Numbered from the stretch's first letter, positions 44,381 to 53,791 are shown. The stretch is DNA of 64,000 nt from Pseudodesulfovibrio sp. zrk46 (GCF_012516435.1 NZ_CP051216.1:808001-872000), one strand, 5' to 3'. Numbers and translations are program-made. The notes: generated by a model from the sequence alone, not told the origin.

Positions 44381-45649
44381 CTAGCTCTCGGGCTCGACCT
44401 CAGGAGTGACCTGCTCTTCAGGCACCTGAGCCACTGGAGAACCGGACAGATTGATCAGCGTATCCATACCCATCATAGCCTTGAGCTTCTGCAAGGAGAG
44501 GATGGATTTGCGGGCATCGGCATCAAGCACCTTGGCGTAACCGCCGTCGGCGATGACCTTGGCGTATTCCCTCTTCTTGAGCTTCGGATCATCCTTGAAG
44601 CGGATCTCGAAGTTCTTGGCGTACTCCTCAATCAGAGCGTCTTCCTCGGCAGGAGTGATGGCGGCCACGGTCTTCATGCCTGCCATCAGATCTTCCGGAG
44701 TCAGATCAGGATTGTCCAAAATCGCCTTGAGGCTGCGGACATAACGCAGGGTGCCGTCGTAGATGTGCTTGCGCTTGACCAGGTTCATGCCTGCCCAACC
44801 AGCCTTCAGCCACTTGAACAGGAACAGGGTAGTCCCACCGTCCTGTTCAACGAGAACCATCACGGAAGCGGACTCGTACATGAAGCTGTCGGCCCAGCCG
44901 ATCATGCTGCGGTTGATACCCTCGATACCGGAGTAGAAGTATTCCCACTCCTTGTCGTTGAGGATAGCGCCCTTGCGGCCCACGTCAGACTTCTCGTCCT
45001 GCAGGGAAACAGACACGAGCACATTCTTGCCCTGATACTTCATCATAGAGATGAGGCGGTTCAGGTCATAACGGAAGTATGCTTCACCGAAAGAATCCGG
45101 GGTGCAGGACTCAAATTCCTTACCGCGCACCTGAACAGGAGCGTCGAGGGTTTTGAGCTGTTCCCACAGGGGCCGTTCCTGCTTGAGGAACTCGCTGTCC
45201 TTGTACCAGCCGGAGAGTCGCAGCACTGCGGGGCAGAGAAGGTAGTTCGGGATATCGGGATTGTAGAAGTAGCGCAGGATGGTATCCAGATCCGCTTTCA
45301 CGTTCTGGCGCAGGCAGATGCCGTTGCCGTTGAAACGTCTGGCGGGACTGATGTCTTTGGGGTCAGCGGTTTCGTTGGCAACGAAATTCAGCATGTCCTG
45401 AATGGCAGCCGGATCGATTTTGGCGGAAGAGTCTTTCATCACGTCAAAGAGGTGATCAATGCCAGCTTCCACGTTTTTGGCAAGGGGCTCGGGGTCCTTT
45501 GCCAGTTTGACGTCCATCAGACCCTTCTCGTCTTCGGCCATGGCCGGGGCAACGAGAACAAGGCTCATGATGAAGAAAAGGCCGACAAAAGAGGCGGCCA
45601 ACACTGCACAGGCGCGATGAGCGCCAAATATATGGTGTTTCATATTCAT
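44381..45649 (-). CDS. Secreted hypothetical protein
   Basis: A 422-residue exported protein with a signal peptide (core about residues 14-34, cleavage near APAMA). The body is largely helical, with three cysteines (GICLRQ, LLCPAV, FESCTPD), and ends in a Pro/Glu/Val-rich tail. It does not match a family that I can name. The start is one of two ATGs (45649 or 45643); the ribosome binding site is weak. It has a palindromic promoter-proximal site upstream and its own terminator. Confidence 0.6.
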   Translation of the reverse strand: MNMKHHIFGAHRACAVLAASFVGLFFIMSLVLVAPAMAEDEKGLMDVKLAKDPEPLAKNVEAGIDHLFDVMKDSSAKIDPAAIQDMLNFVANETADPKDISPARRFNGNGICLRQNVKADLDTILRYFYNPDIPNYLLCPAVLRLSGWYKDSEFLKQERPLWEQLKTLDAPVQVRGKEFESCTPDSFGEAYFRYDLNRLISMMKYQGKNVLVSVSLQDEKSDVGRKGAILNDKEWEYFYSGIEGINRSMIGWADSFMYESASVMVLVEQDGGTTLFLFKWLKAGWAGMNLVKRKHIYDGTLRYVRSLKAILDNPDLTPEDLMAGMKTVAAITPAEEDALIEEYAKNFEIRFKDDPKLKKREYAKVIADGGYAKVLDADARKSILSLQKLKAMMGMDTLINLSGSPVAQVPEEQVTPEVEPES

Positions 45650-45713
45650 ATTCTTTTTTGCGTGCTTCCGCGGCGGGCGGAAACAGTTTGCGTCGTGTGT
45701 ATATAACCTATGT

Positions 45714-45725
45714 AGTAACGTTACT
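45714..45725. promoter_or_regulatory. Perfect palindrome upstream of the secreted protein gene
   Basis: AGTAACGTTACT is a perfect 12-bp palindrome 65 bases before the start. On the minus strand a TTATAT-like -10 lies just downstream, so it may be an operator overlapping the -35 region. Confidence 0.4.
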
Positions 45726-45737
45726 CAGTTTTGGCAA

Positions 45738-45764
45738 GGCCTATGACTATTTATAATATAGGCC
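45738..45764 (-). terminator. Weak hairpin after dinB
   Basis: GGCCTAT (45738-45744) pairs with ATAGGCC (45758-45764) around an AT-rich loop, 17 bases past the dinB stop. No T run follows. Confidence 0.3.
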
Positions 45765-45780
45765 AGCAACACACTGAAAA

Positions 45781-46953
45781 CTATTCCTTTTTCTTAAACC
45801 CAAGAAGTCCCGCCCTGGTGACCGCCTGAGAGCCGAATCTCTCACGAACCGCGTCCACAGCCTTGTCCAAACCGCTGGTTTCTTCCAGTGCCCGAGGGGC
45901 TTCCTCGAACAATCCCACCTGCCTGGATCGGGCGTCGAAATTGGACACGCCCACGCCGATTAGGCGAACGGCCCGTCTCAGCTCCACATTATCCAATAAC
46001 GCGCAAGCCGTCTCAAAGATGACATCGGTGTTGTCAGTTCTTGCATCCAGCGATACGGACCGGGTGATCTGCTTGAAATCGGCGAATTTGACCTTGAGAG
46101 TCACGGTGCGCCCCCTGTAGTCATGTCGCCGCAGGTCGCTCCCCACCCGCTCGGACTGACGCAGGAGCCACTTGGTGAGGATAGCGCGGTCATTGGTGTC
46201 TTCGTGAAATGTGTTTTCTGCGCTGCAGCTCTTGGCGCCGGACGACACCACCACACCGTTGGGATCAATACCGCGGGCCCGGTCATGCAGTGCGCCGCCG
46301 TATTTGCCCAGCCGTTCCTGCCAGAACTCGCGATCCCGCTTGAGGATATCGCCGCAGGTATCCACGCCGAACCGCTGCAGGGTCTCCAACAACTTCTTGC
46401 CCACGCCCGGGATTTTCTTCACGGGCAGGGTTTGCAGAAAATCCTGCACTTCATGGTGGCGGATGATGAACATGCCGTCCGGCTTGTCCATGTCAGACGC
46501 GATTTTGGCGAGGAACCGGACGGGCGCCGCGCCCACGGAGCAGGTCAGACCGGTGACCTCCTGCATGCGCTCCTTGATCTGCCGCCCCACCTCCTCGATG
46601 GGACCGAACAGCCGCTCAAGGCCGGTGCCGTCAATGTAGGCCTCGTCCACACTGGCCTTCTCCACGGTGGGGGAGAATTCCTGCAGCACGCCCATGGCGA
46701 GGCGTGAAATATCCTGATACCGCTTCATGCGACCGGGTACGAGAATGATATCCGGGCAAAGCTGTCGCGCCTTGACCACAGACATGGCAGAGCGCACGCC
46801 GTACTTGCGCACTTCATAGCTGGCTGCCGACACCACGCCGCGATCCGACGAGCCGCCCACGGCTACAGGCTTGCCCCTGAGTTCCGGGTTGTCGAGCTGC
46901 TCAACCGACGCGAAAAAAGCGTCCATGTCGATATGGAGAATCCAAGTCTGCAT
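45781..46953 (-). CDS. dinB: DNA polymerase IV
   Basis: A 390-residue Y-family translesion polymerase. Palm motifs ILHIDMDAFFASVEQ at the N terminus and EKASVDEAYIDGTG (about residue 100) carry the catalytic acids. KIPGVGKKLLETLQRFG is the helix-hairpin-helix, and the C-terminal little finger is complete. No beta-clamp QL.LF motif is sharp, though VGLFEEAP is near the end. The ATG at 46953 matches the family start; a further ATG at 46974 is possible. No LexA box is evident upstream. Confidence 0.95.
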   Translation of the reverse strand: MQTWILHIDMDAFFASVEQLDNPELRGKPVAVGGSSDRGVVSAASYEVRKYGVRSAMSVVKARQLCPDIILVPGRMKRYQDISRLAMGVLQEFSPTVEKASVDEAYIDGTGLERLFGPIEEVGRQIKERMQEVTGLTCSVGAAPVRFLAKIASDMDKPDGMFIIRHHEVQDFLQTLPVKKIPGVGKKLLETLQRFGVDTCGDILKRDREFWQERLGKYGGALHDRARGIDPNGVVVSSGAKSCSAENTFHEDTNDRAILTKWLLRQSERVGSDLRRHDYRGRTVTLKVKFADFKQITRSVSLDARTDNTDVIFETACALLDNVELRRAVRLIGVGVSNFDARSRQVGLFEEAPRALEETSGLDKAVDAVRERFGSQAVTRAGLLGFKKKE

Positions 46954-47193
46954 CGCGTCCGACCATAGTCTCATCCGATAATTTTGTTAAGCAAAATTAA
47001 ACAGAATAATCTCCAGATGCAGAGGTGGAAAATCGTAACTCACCGGGCTGCTTACGTTAAAGTCGGACCGTAATTTTCCGCCAGTTCAAGCGTATCTTCA
47101 TTTGCCATAAGCGGTCGGAATCGTGTAGCGTGTGCCGGACCTGAAAAAACTGAATCATCCCCGGTGGATTTGGTGGGGAATGGAGAACTCGAT

Positions 47194-48057
47194 ATGAGCA
47201 AGGTATTCGTGGCCGGCGCTGCCGGAAACATCGGCAGGGCACTGTTGGCGGAACTCAAGGAAAAGAACCTCGAAGCCGTGGCCGGTGTCCACAGTGAAGA
47301 CAAGGCCGCCGCCATCAGTGGTGAGGGCGTTGAAGCCCGCATCATGGAATTCAGCGATCAGGCATCCATGGAAAAAGCCATGGCAGGTTGCGACAAGATG
47401 TTTTTGGTGCTTCCCCTGACCGAGACCATGAGCCGCTTCGGTCACCTCGCCGTGGAAGCCGCCAAGGCCGCAGGCATCGAATACATTGTCCGCTCCAGCG
47501 GGTACGCCTCTTCCTCTGATGCCCACTGGCGTCTGGGCCGCGAGCAGGGCATGGTTGACCAGTTCGTGGAAGACTCCGGCATCCCCTTCACCATCCTGCG
47601 CCCCAATAGCTTCATGCAGAATTTTTCCGGCCCCATGGCCGACATGGTCAAGGCAGGCTTTGTGGGACTGGCCGAAGAAGAGGCCAAGGTCAGCTACATC
47701 GACGTGCGCGATATCGCAGCCTGCGCCGCCACCCTGCTCAATGACGTGGGCGAACACGCCAATAAGTTCTACGCCTTGACCGGCCCGGAAGGGCTGTCCG
47801 GCGCCGATGTGGCCACCAAACTCTCTGCCGCCGCAGGCAAGGAAATCGTCTACCGCCCCATGGAAGAAGAAGTTTTCGCCGCCACCTTGAAGGAGAACGG
47901 CATACCTGAATGGAACGTCAACATGCTGATCAGCCTGGCTCGAATAGTCAAACTCGGCATGATCGGCAACGTCACCAAGGCCGTTGAGTATCTGACTGAC
48001 ACCCCAGCCCGCACCTTTGACGCATTTGCCGAGGAAAACGCGGCGATCTGGAGGTAG
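47194..48057 (+). CDS. NAD(P)-binding NmrA-like protein
   Basis: A 287-residue Rossmann-fold protein of the atypical short-chain-dehydrogenase/NmrA group: KVFVAGAAGNIGRALLAEL (GxxGxxG), then VLPLTETMSRFGHLAVEAAKAAGIEYIVRSSGYASS and FTILRPNSFMQNF. It is related to QOR2/NmrA-type NAD(P)H sensors or quinone reductases. The canonical YxxxK is not obvious, so it may not be a dehydrogenase. The ATG at 47194 has GGAGA upstream. It lies seven bases before an HD-GYP gene, so they may be co-transcribed. Confidence 0.82.
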   Translation: MSKVFVAGAAGNIGRALLAELKEKNLEAVAGVHSEDKAAAISGEGVEARIMEFSDQASMEKAMAGCDKMFLVLPLTETMSRFGHLAVEAAKAAGIEYIVRSSGYASSSDAHWRLGREQGMVDQFVEDSGIPFTILRPNSFMQNFSGPMADMVKAGFVGLAEEEAKVSYIDVRDIAACAATLLNDVGEHANKFYALTGPEGLSGADVATKLSAAAGKEIVYRPMEEEVFAATLKENGIPEWNVNMLISLARIVKLGMIGNVTKAVEYLTDTPARTFDAFAEENAAIWR

Positions 48058-48064
48058 GCGGCCC

Positions 48065-48838
48065 ATGACTCCGCTCAAAGGGCAGGAACGCCTGCTCCGC
48101 GCCATCAAGGAAGTGGCTGCAGGCAATTATTCGGAAGACATCTTCGACATGACCGGCCCGGAATATCCGGACGAGGTCCGCGAACTGGCCGAGGCGGTGG
48201 GGCTGATGATGGTCAAGATCGAGGCGAGGGAATACCACCTCGAACAGCTCAACGAGGCCATCAAGGCCAACTCCCTGAATACGGTCACCGCCATTGCCGA
48301 TGCCCTCGGCGCGCGTGACGACTACACCGAAGGTCACGGCGAACGCGTTGGCGCCTACGCTGAACGCCTTGCCCGCCGCATCAACCTGCCGGACGACGAA
48401 GTGGAACGCATTCGCGTGGCGGGCGTGCTGCACGACATCGGCAAGATAGGCTTCAGCGACCGCATTTTCTCCAATGAAGACACGCGCATTAACGAGGATA
48501 TGCTCCTCGAGATTCGCAGTCACCCGCAGTGGGGCTACGACATCCTCAAGAATCTCGAATTCCTCGGCCCGGCCGTGGAGTACATGTACTGTCACCATGA
48601 GCGACTGGACGGCAAAGGCTATCCACGCGGCCTGACCGAGGATGAAATTCCTACGGGAGCCCGCATCCTCGCCGTGGTGGACTGCTTTGACGCCATGACC
48701 ACCAACCGCCCCTACCAGCAAGGCAAGACTCCGCAGGAGGCCCTCGCCATCCTCGGCACCCTCGCCGGGACAGCGCTTGATGCTGACCTTGTAGATGCAT
48801 TCATCGAAGAGATCGATTCCGGTGGGATGGAAGAGTAA
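48065..48838 (+). CDS. HD-GYP domain protein with HAMP-like N terminus
   Basis: A 257-residue soluble protein. Residues 1-60 resemble a HAMP-like linker (LAEAVGLMMVKIEAREYHLEQLNEAI). The rest is an HD-GYP domain with VLHDIGKIGF (HD), RSHPQWGYDIL and HHERLDGKGYPRG (GYP), all intact, so c-di-GMP hydrolysis is likely. No transmembrane part. GGAGG about 11 bases upstream of the ATG. It is the second HD-GYP in the window. Confidence 0.88.
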   Translation: MTPLKGQERLLRAIKEVAAGNYSEDIFDMTGPEYPDEVRELAEAVGLMMVKIEAREYHLEQLNEAIKANSLNTVTAIADALGARDDYTEGHGERVGAYAERLARRINLPDDEVERIRVAGVLHDIGKIGFSDRIFSNEDTRINEDMLLEIRSHPQWGYDILKNLEFLGPAVEYMYCHHERLDGKGYPRGLTEDEIPTGARILAVVDCFDAMTTNRPYQQGKTPQEALAILGTLAGTALDADLVDAFIEEIDSGGMEE

Positions 48839-48856
48839 AATTTATTCTGACGCATC

Positions 48857-48888
48857 AAAAAAGCCGCCCTGGGGCGGTTTTTTTTGTG
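48857..48888 (+). terminator. Terminator after the HD-GYP gene
   Basis: GCCGCCC pairs with GGGCGGT around a short loop, followed by eight T. Confidence 0.8.
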
Positions 48889-48906
48889 ACGGGCACATTC
48901 GACCGA

Positions 48907-49233
48907 TCAACAAATAAAGTGATCGACGCCACGCAAATCGCGAACGACTTCTTCCCGCGCAGCTTCATCACCATTCATCAACACATAGTTGCAGTTCCAC
49001 AAGGCGACATCGTCATCAGAAAGCTCACTCGCATCCAATGCTGCCCCCATATTTTCTGAATGAGCTAGATGGAGAGGGTTGACCTGCCACCCGGCCATGT
49101 GGCCGCGCAGATGGGTGTACGCCTGAATGAAGACGCCCGGGGTTGAAAGCAGCCCCTCACTCTTGGATGAAATAGTAAAAACATACTCCTTTCCAGTCGC
49201 CCCGGTGAAAGTCCACTTTTCCTTCTTAAACAT
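48907..49233 (-). CDS. Small hypothetical protein
   Basis: A 108-residue soluble protein of unknown function, with no signal or membrane segment. It has a beta-rich first half (WTFTGATGKEYVFTISSKSE) and an acidic end (DVALWNCNYVLMNGDEAAREEVVRDL). AAGGAA precedes the ATG. The flanking DNA is AT-rich compared with its neighbours. I do not recognise a family. Confidence 0.55.
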   Translation of the reverse strand: MFKKEKWTFTGATGKEYVFTISSKSEGLLSTPGVFIQAYTHLRGHMAGWQVNPLHLAHSENMGAALDASELSDDDVALWNCNYVLMNGDEAAREEVVRDLRGVDHFIC

Positions 49234-49389
49234 GCTGTGTTTCCTTTTCTCATAATTTCAAGATGATACACATACACTAAACAGCTCAATATGCATAATA
49301 CCGATTCACGGCGAAGGGTTTTTCTCAATCAAGAACGGTTCCTAAACAAGTTCTTCAAAGGCTCCAGACACTTAATACGTACATTACGT

Positions 49390-49395
49390 TATAAT
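49390..49395 (+). promoter_or_regulatory. Putative -10 box of the zinc phospholipase C-like gene
   Basis: A perfect TATAAT lies 78 bases before the start. The -35 is poor (GACACT at 17 bases). A hairpin and seven T lie between it and the start codon. Confidence 0.35.
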
Positions 49396-49450
49396 CGGCG
49401 TTCAAACATCAGTTTACCGTTGACTTTTGCCGTCAGAGCCTTACTTTCAG

Positions 49451-49473
49451 GCCGTCCCTCGGGACCTTTTTTT
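49451..49473 (+). terminator. Terminator-like hairpin directly before the phospholipase C-like start
   Basis: GTCC-CTCG-GGAC (49454-49465) with flanking G/C is followed by CTTTTTTT and, at once, ATG. Only 4-5 bp of stem, so weak as a terminator. It could attenuate transcription, or the GGGA could be the ribosome binding site. Confidence 0.3.
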
Positions 49474-50367
49474 ATGAAAATACTTTTAATGATTTTCGTG
49501 GCGGCAATCGCCGCCTTCATACCTGAGGACGCCCTGGCCTGGGGGCCGGGAGTCCACCTCGCACTGGGCAACTCCGTGCTGGGCAACCTTGGCTGCCTCC
49601 CTCCGCTGGTGGCCGGGTTGATTGCGCGCCATCAGAGCGCGTTCCTGTACGGCTGCCTGTCTGCCGACATATTCATTGGCAAAGGATCAAGCTTCAAACC
49701 GGGCCACAGCCACAACTGGGTGACCGGCTTCAAGCTGCTCCAATCTGCCAAAGACCCCCGCGTCAGTTCCTACGCTTACGGATACCTTACCCATCTCGCC
49801 GCAGATGTGGTGGCGCACAACTACTACGTGCCCAACAGCCTGTGGAACATGCCATCCGGCGGCAAGATTTCCCACGTCTATGTAGAAGCGCAGGCGGATC
49901 GCCGCTTTGAGCGCGAGAGAGAATCCGCGCTGGCACTGTTCCGCCGTCCGAACAAGGACAACGACAGCACCCTGCTCTCTGCCATGGAGAAAAAACGGTG
50001 GCCGTTCCTGGTCAAGAAACAGATCCTGAAAGGCAGCCTCAAAGTCACGGGTTCCAAGGAATGGGGCCACTCCCTGCGACTGGTCGATCGCCTGCTGCCG
50101 TGGTCCACGCCCAACAGGCAACTGGACGACATGGTCAAACTGTCCGAACGACTGGTCTTCAACTTCCTGTGCAACCCGCGCCAATCCACGGCCGTTGCCT
50201 TTGACCCCATCGGTAGCAAAAACCTTCACACAGTGCGCGACATGCGCAACAAAAATGCGGGGCAAGGCAGGAACAATATCCTCTTCGCCCCCCACCACAG
50301 CCTGACCGAGCTGAAGGACGTTCACCACGAGCCCAACGTTCAGGCCGCTTCCGGCACCACTGGCTAG
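49474..50367 (+). CDS. Zinc-dependent phospholipase C-like protein
   Basis: A 297-residue exported protein. The signal peptide (about residues 1-21, ending DALA) leaves a Trp at the mature N terminus (WGPGVHLALGNS), as in zinc-dependent phospholipases C where the N-terminal Trp ligates zinc. The metal residues are spread as HLAL, DIFIGKG, HSHNWVTG and YLTHLAADVVAHNYY, fitting the Zn_dep_PLPC group. A role in lipid turnover is likely; the substrate is unproven. ATG 49474 is chosen because it begins the signal peptide. Confidence 0.82.
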   Translation: MKILLMIFVAAIAAFIPEDALAWGPGVHLALGNSVLGNLGCLPPLVAGLIARHQSAFLYGCLSADIFIGKGSSFKPGHSHNWVTGFKLLQSAKDPRVSSYAYGYLTHLAADVVAHNYYVPNSLWNMPSGGKISHVYVEAQADRRFERERESALALFRRPNKDNDSTLLSAMEKKRWPFLVKKQILKGSLKVTGSKEWGHSLRLVDRLLPWSTPNRQLDDMVKLSERLVFNFLCNPRQSTAVAFDPIGSKNLHTVRDMRNKNAGQGRNNILFAPHHSLTELKDVHHEPNVQAASGTTG

Positions 50368-50415
50368 CCGACACCCCTTTTTCTCCTTTTCGGTTTAAAT
50401 TCTCCCCCTCTTTTG

Positions 50416-50425
50416 GTATGCATAC
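50416..50425. promoter_or_regulatory. Palindrome upstream of the PAS histidine kinase
   Basis: GTATGCATAC is a perfect 10-bp palindrome 40 bases before the kinase start. Could be an operator; a chance match is possible. Confidence 0.25.
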
Positions 50426-50464
50426 GGCTGCGCTACTTTTTGCGAACAGCTGGAAATATTACGC

Positions 50465-52762
50465 ATGCCGAGACGAATAGCTTATTTCATCCCTCTCCTC
50501 ATAGGCCTGGGCCTGATCATCACCATCGCGGCCGCGGTTTATTCCGATGGAGAGCACTATTCCCAGAAGGCTCGGCTTGAGGTCTTCTACAAGCTGTCCA
50601 CGGTTCGCAGCTCCCTCGAAAACAGCCTCAATGCCCGACTCCAACTGGCCAAGGCAATCAAGTCGTTCATCATGCACACCCCGACTGTGGACGAAACGAC
50701 GTTCAGCGGCTTCACGGACAGACTACTCTCCGATGTGAGCGGTGTCCGGCGAGTGCTTTATGCGGTGAACAACGAGATCACCCTTGTCTATCCGGCACGC
50801 GAAGCCAGCAAAACCATCGGGCTGAACCTGAAGCGGGACTTCATGCGCACCATTCGCGATCTGGCGGTACGCGTGGAAAAGACACGCAAGCCTCAGCTTT
50901 CCCAACCCGTGAAGACCTCGGAATTCAGCCGTCTGATCGTCTCTGCCACACCGGTCCCCCTGCCCGCTGAAAACAACTCGGGTCAACAATGGGGCGTTGT
51001 ACTGGTGTTCATGGACGCCGACAGCCTGATGCGCGACATCAAGGACGGACAGGGTGCGGCCTCGTTGGACGTCGCCCTGCGCGAACCGGGTGAACGTCCC
51101 GGCAGCTCCATCATGCTCCATGGCAAGGGGCGCGTGTTCACCATGGCTCCGGTCATCATGAACATCCCCATCCCCGGCAACTACTGGCAGGTCGGCGCTG
51201 TCCCGGCAGGCGGCTGGCCAGATTCTCCGAATCGAAACATGATCATGTACGGCGGCGGCGCAGCAGCGGCAACAGCGACATTTCTGTTGTTCACGCTCGT
51301 CTTCCTGCTGCTCAAGGGCATCCGCGAGCGCGAGAAGTACCGCTACCTCATCCAGAACGCCAAGAGCATCATCATCCGGTTCGACCTCTCCGCGCACATC
51401 ACATTCAGTAATGAATATGCGGACCGCTTCTTCGGCTTTGAACCCGGCGAACTCGTGGGAAGGCCCCTCGTCGGCACCATCCTGCCGGAAAAGAGTCTGG
51501 AAGGAGAGCCCTCCAAGCGGCTCATCAACCGCATGCTCGACAACCCCGACATGCACATCTTCCACGAGAACATCTGCACCCGCAAAAACGGCGAGCTTGT
51601 CTGGGTATCCTGGGCCAACCGCGCCGTCAGGGACCGTGACGGCAACACCGTGGAGATGCTCAGCGTGGGCACCGACATCACGGACCGCAAGATCATGGAA
51701 GACGCCCGCAAGCAGAGCGAGCGCCAATACAGACTGCTGGCAGAAAACGTCACGGATATCATCCTTGGTCTGGATGCAGACCGGCGCTACACCTTTGTCA
51801 GTCCGTCCGATGAAGCATTACGTGGCTTCCCCCGTTACGAGACCCTTGGCCGCCACATCAGTGACTTTCTCACCCCGCAGTCCACACGGATCTTCGACGA
51901 TGCCACGGACGACCTGATCAGTCGCATCACCATAGGAGAGCTGCCACCCACCGCAACGCTGGATCTGGAGTTCCTGTGCAGTGACGACACCACCGTCTGG
52001 CTGGAGACCCAGTTCGGCCTGCTGCTCAACGATGACGCCGAACTCATCGGCATGCAGGGCGTTGCCCGCGACATCTCCGACCGAAAGCGCGCCGAGATGC
52101 TCCGCGACGACATGGAGCGCATCGTCAAGCACGACCTCAAGACGCCGCTCGGCGCTGTGGTCGGCCTGCCCGGGGAGATCCGCCGCATGGGGCCCCTTTC
52201 TTCAGTGCAAACCGACATGCTCGCCACCATCGAAGACGCGGGCGAAAACATGCTCAGCCTCATCAACCGCTCCCTCGACCTGTTCAAGATGGAGTCGGGC
52301 TCCTATCACCTGTACCGCACCCCGGTGAATGTCCTCGCCACGGTGGAAGCCATCAAGAATGAGACCCGCGCCATCATCAGGGAAAAGGGCATCAGTGTCG
52401 GCATCGAGATTCCCGAAGGCACGGAAGACAAACCGTTCACCATCAACGTCGAGGAACCGCTGTTCCGCTCAATGATCGCCAACCTTGTCCTGAACGCACT
52501 TCAGGCCTCGCCCGATGGCGGCGCTGTCACCATCTCCCTGTCCAGCGACCCGATGACGACCATCACCATCCGCAATCAGGGCGAAGTCCCCATGGACATG
52601 CGCGAAATTTTCTTCGAGAAGTACACCAGCTCCCGCAACGGCGGCGGCACAGGGCTCGGCACGTACTCCGCCCGTCTCATTGCCCGTACTCACGGCGGCG
52701 ACATCACTGTCGACACCTCGGTTCCGGACGAGACATCAGTCACTGTCACACTGCCTGTGTAA
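50465..52762 (+). CDS. Membrane PAS sensor histidine kinase
   Basis: A 765-residue kinase. Two membrane helices (about 8-27 and 262-285) flank a periplasmic domain of about 230 residues. Two PAS domains follow (about 296-410 and 425-540; the second preceded by QYRLLAENVTDIILGLD). The HisKA box is VKHDLKTPL (His about residue 555) and the ATPase has NLVLNALQASPDGG and the G2 box GGGTGLGTYSARL. No receiver domain; the response regulator is not adjacent. It is followed after 267 bases by pstB, whose promoter has a Pho-like box, but nothing proves a phosphate role. Confidence 0.9.
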   Translation: MPRRIAYFIPLLIGLGLIITIAAAVYSDGEHYSQKARLEVFYKLSTVRSSLENSLNARLQLAKAIKSFIMHTPTVDETTFSGFTDRLLSDVSGVRRVLYAVNNEITLVYPAREASKTIGLNLKRDFMRTIRDLAVRVEKTRKPQLSQPVKTSEFSRLIVSATPVPLPAENNSGQQWGVVLVFMDADSLMRDIKDGQGAASLDVALREPGERPGSSIMLHGKGRVFTMAPVIMNIPIPGNYWQVGAVPAGGWPDSPNRNMIMYGGGAAAATATFLLFTLVFLLLKGIREREKYRYLIQNAKSIIIRFDLSAHITFSNEYADRFFGFEPGELVGRPLVGTILPEKSLEGEPSKRLINRMLDNPDMHIFHENICTRKNGELVWVSWANRAVRDRDGNTVEMLSVGTDITDRKIMEDARKQSERQYRLLAENVTDIILGLDADRRYTFVSPSDEALRGFPRYETLGRHISDFLTPQSTRIFDDATDDLISRITIGELPPTATLDLEFLCSDDTTVWLETQFGLLLNDDAELIGMQGVARDISDRKRAEMLRDDMERIVKHDLKTPLGAVVGLPGEIRRMGPLSSVQTDMLATIEDAGENMLSLINRSLDLFKMESGSYHLYRTPVNVLATVEAIKNETRAIIREKGISVGIEIPEGTEDKPFTINVEEPLFRSMIANLVLNALQASPDGGAVTISLSSDPMTTITIRNQGEVPMDMREIFFEKYTSSRNGGGTGLGTYSARLIARTHGGDITVDTSVPDETSVTVTLPV

Positions 52763-52911
52763 CTTCATTTGTGACAAAAACTCGTTTTTTCAACACCTGT
52801 TGAAAAACACCCTCTCCCGAATCAACAGCCTCGCATACAAGCGTTTCTGTCCCCTGCCCCCTTTTCCGAGCGCCAGATTTGTCTCCGACAACAAAGGGAT
52901 AACGGCGGATT

Positions 52912-52929
52912 CTGTCACTGAATTGTAAC
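52912..52929 (+). promoter_or_regulatory. Probable Pho box of pstB-phoU
   Basis: CTGTCAC and TTGTAAC are 11 bases apart centre to centre, the spacing of PhoB-binding direct repeats (consensus CTGTCAT, 4 AT-rich bases, CTGTCAT). It lies 101 bases before the pstB start; a third partial unit (CAAGTCA) follows at 52933. Two of seven bases differ between the repeats. Confidence 0.55.
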
Positions 52930-53029
52930 ATTCAAGTCATTTGGCCGTAACCGTCCGAGGGTAGACCCTCTGAGGCGCCGCATGAAAACTGCGGTCGCTT
53001 CACTATTTCCAATCGGGAGACACAACCGC

Positions 53030-53791
53030 ATGAGCAATGTCATTAAAGCAGCATCCACGAACCTTGATTTCTATTATGGAGACTTCAAGGCACTGGAAGA
53101 CATAAGCATAGAATTCGAACAAAACCGCGTTACGGCCCTAATTGGTCCCTCCGGCTGCGGTAAATCGACCTACCTCCGGTGCATCAATCGCATGAACGAT
53201 CTGATCACCGGGACTCGCGTGGTTGGCCAGATGACCCTCGATGGCGAAGACATTTACGCCCCGGGCATCGACGTGGTTTCCTTGCGCCGCCGCATCGGCA
53301 TGGTGTTCCAGAAGCCGAACCCCTTCCCCAAGACCATCTTCGAGAACGTGGCTTACGGCCTCAAGGTCAACGGCATCAAAGACAAGCAATTCATCGAGCA
53401 ACGTGTGGAAGAATCTCTCAAGGGCGCTGCCCTGTGGGACGAAGTCAAAGATCGCATGCACACTTCTGCGCTCGGCCTCTCCGGCGGCCAGCAGCAGCGC
53501 CTGTGCATTGCCCGCGCACTCGCCATCGAGCCCGAAGTTCTGCTCATGGACGAACCCGCCTCCGCCCTGGACCCCATCGCGACCCAGAAGATCGAAGACC
53601 TCATCCACGAACTCAAGAAGGACTTCACCATCATCATCGTTACCCACTCCATGCAGCAGGCCGCACGCGTGTCTGACCGCACCGCGTTCTTCTACATGGG
53701 CAAGCTCATCGAAGTCGGCGACACCAAGACCATGTTCACCAATCCGGCCAACAAGCAGACCGAGGATTACATCACCGGTCGTTTCGGCTAG
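53030..53791 (+). CDS. pstB: Phosphate ABC transporter ATP-binding protein
   Basis: A 253-residue ATPase of the Pst phosphate importer. Walker [16 protein letters not shown] (about residues 36-50), the Pst-specific FQKPNPFP, signature [15 protein letters not shown], Walker [15 protein letters not shown] and switch IIVTHSM are all present. GGGAG lies upstream of ATG 53030; an ATG at 52982 would add an unlikely 16-residue leader. The membrane and binding subunits (pstSCA) are not here, but phoU is. Confidence 0.96.
   Translation: MSNVIKAASTNLDFYYGDFKALEDISIEFEQNRVTALIGPSGCGKSTYLRCINRMNDLITGTRVVGQMTLDGEDIYAPGIDVVSLRRRIGMVFQKPNPFPKTIFENVAYGLKVNGIKDKQFIEQRVEESLKGAALWDEVKDRMHTSALGLSGGQQQRLCIARALAIEPEVLLMDEPASALDPIATQKIEDLIHELKKDFTIIIVTHSMQQAARVSDRTAFFYMGKLIEVGDTKTMFTNPANKQTEDYITGRFG

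Noticed and set aside
44318-45706. A 462-codon plus-strand open frame
   Set aside because: Antisense to the secreted 422-residue protein, which has a signal peptide and its own terminator. The plus-strand frame has shadow-type composition.
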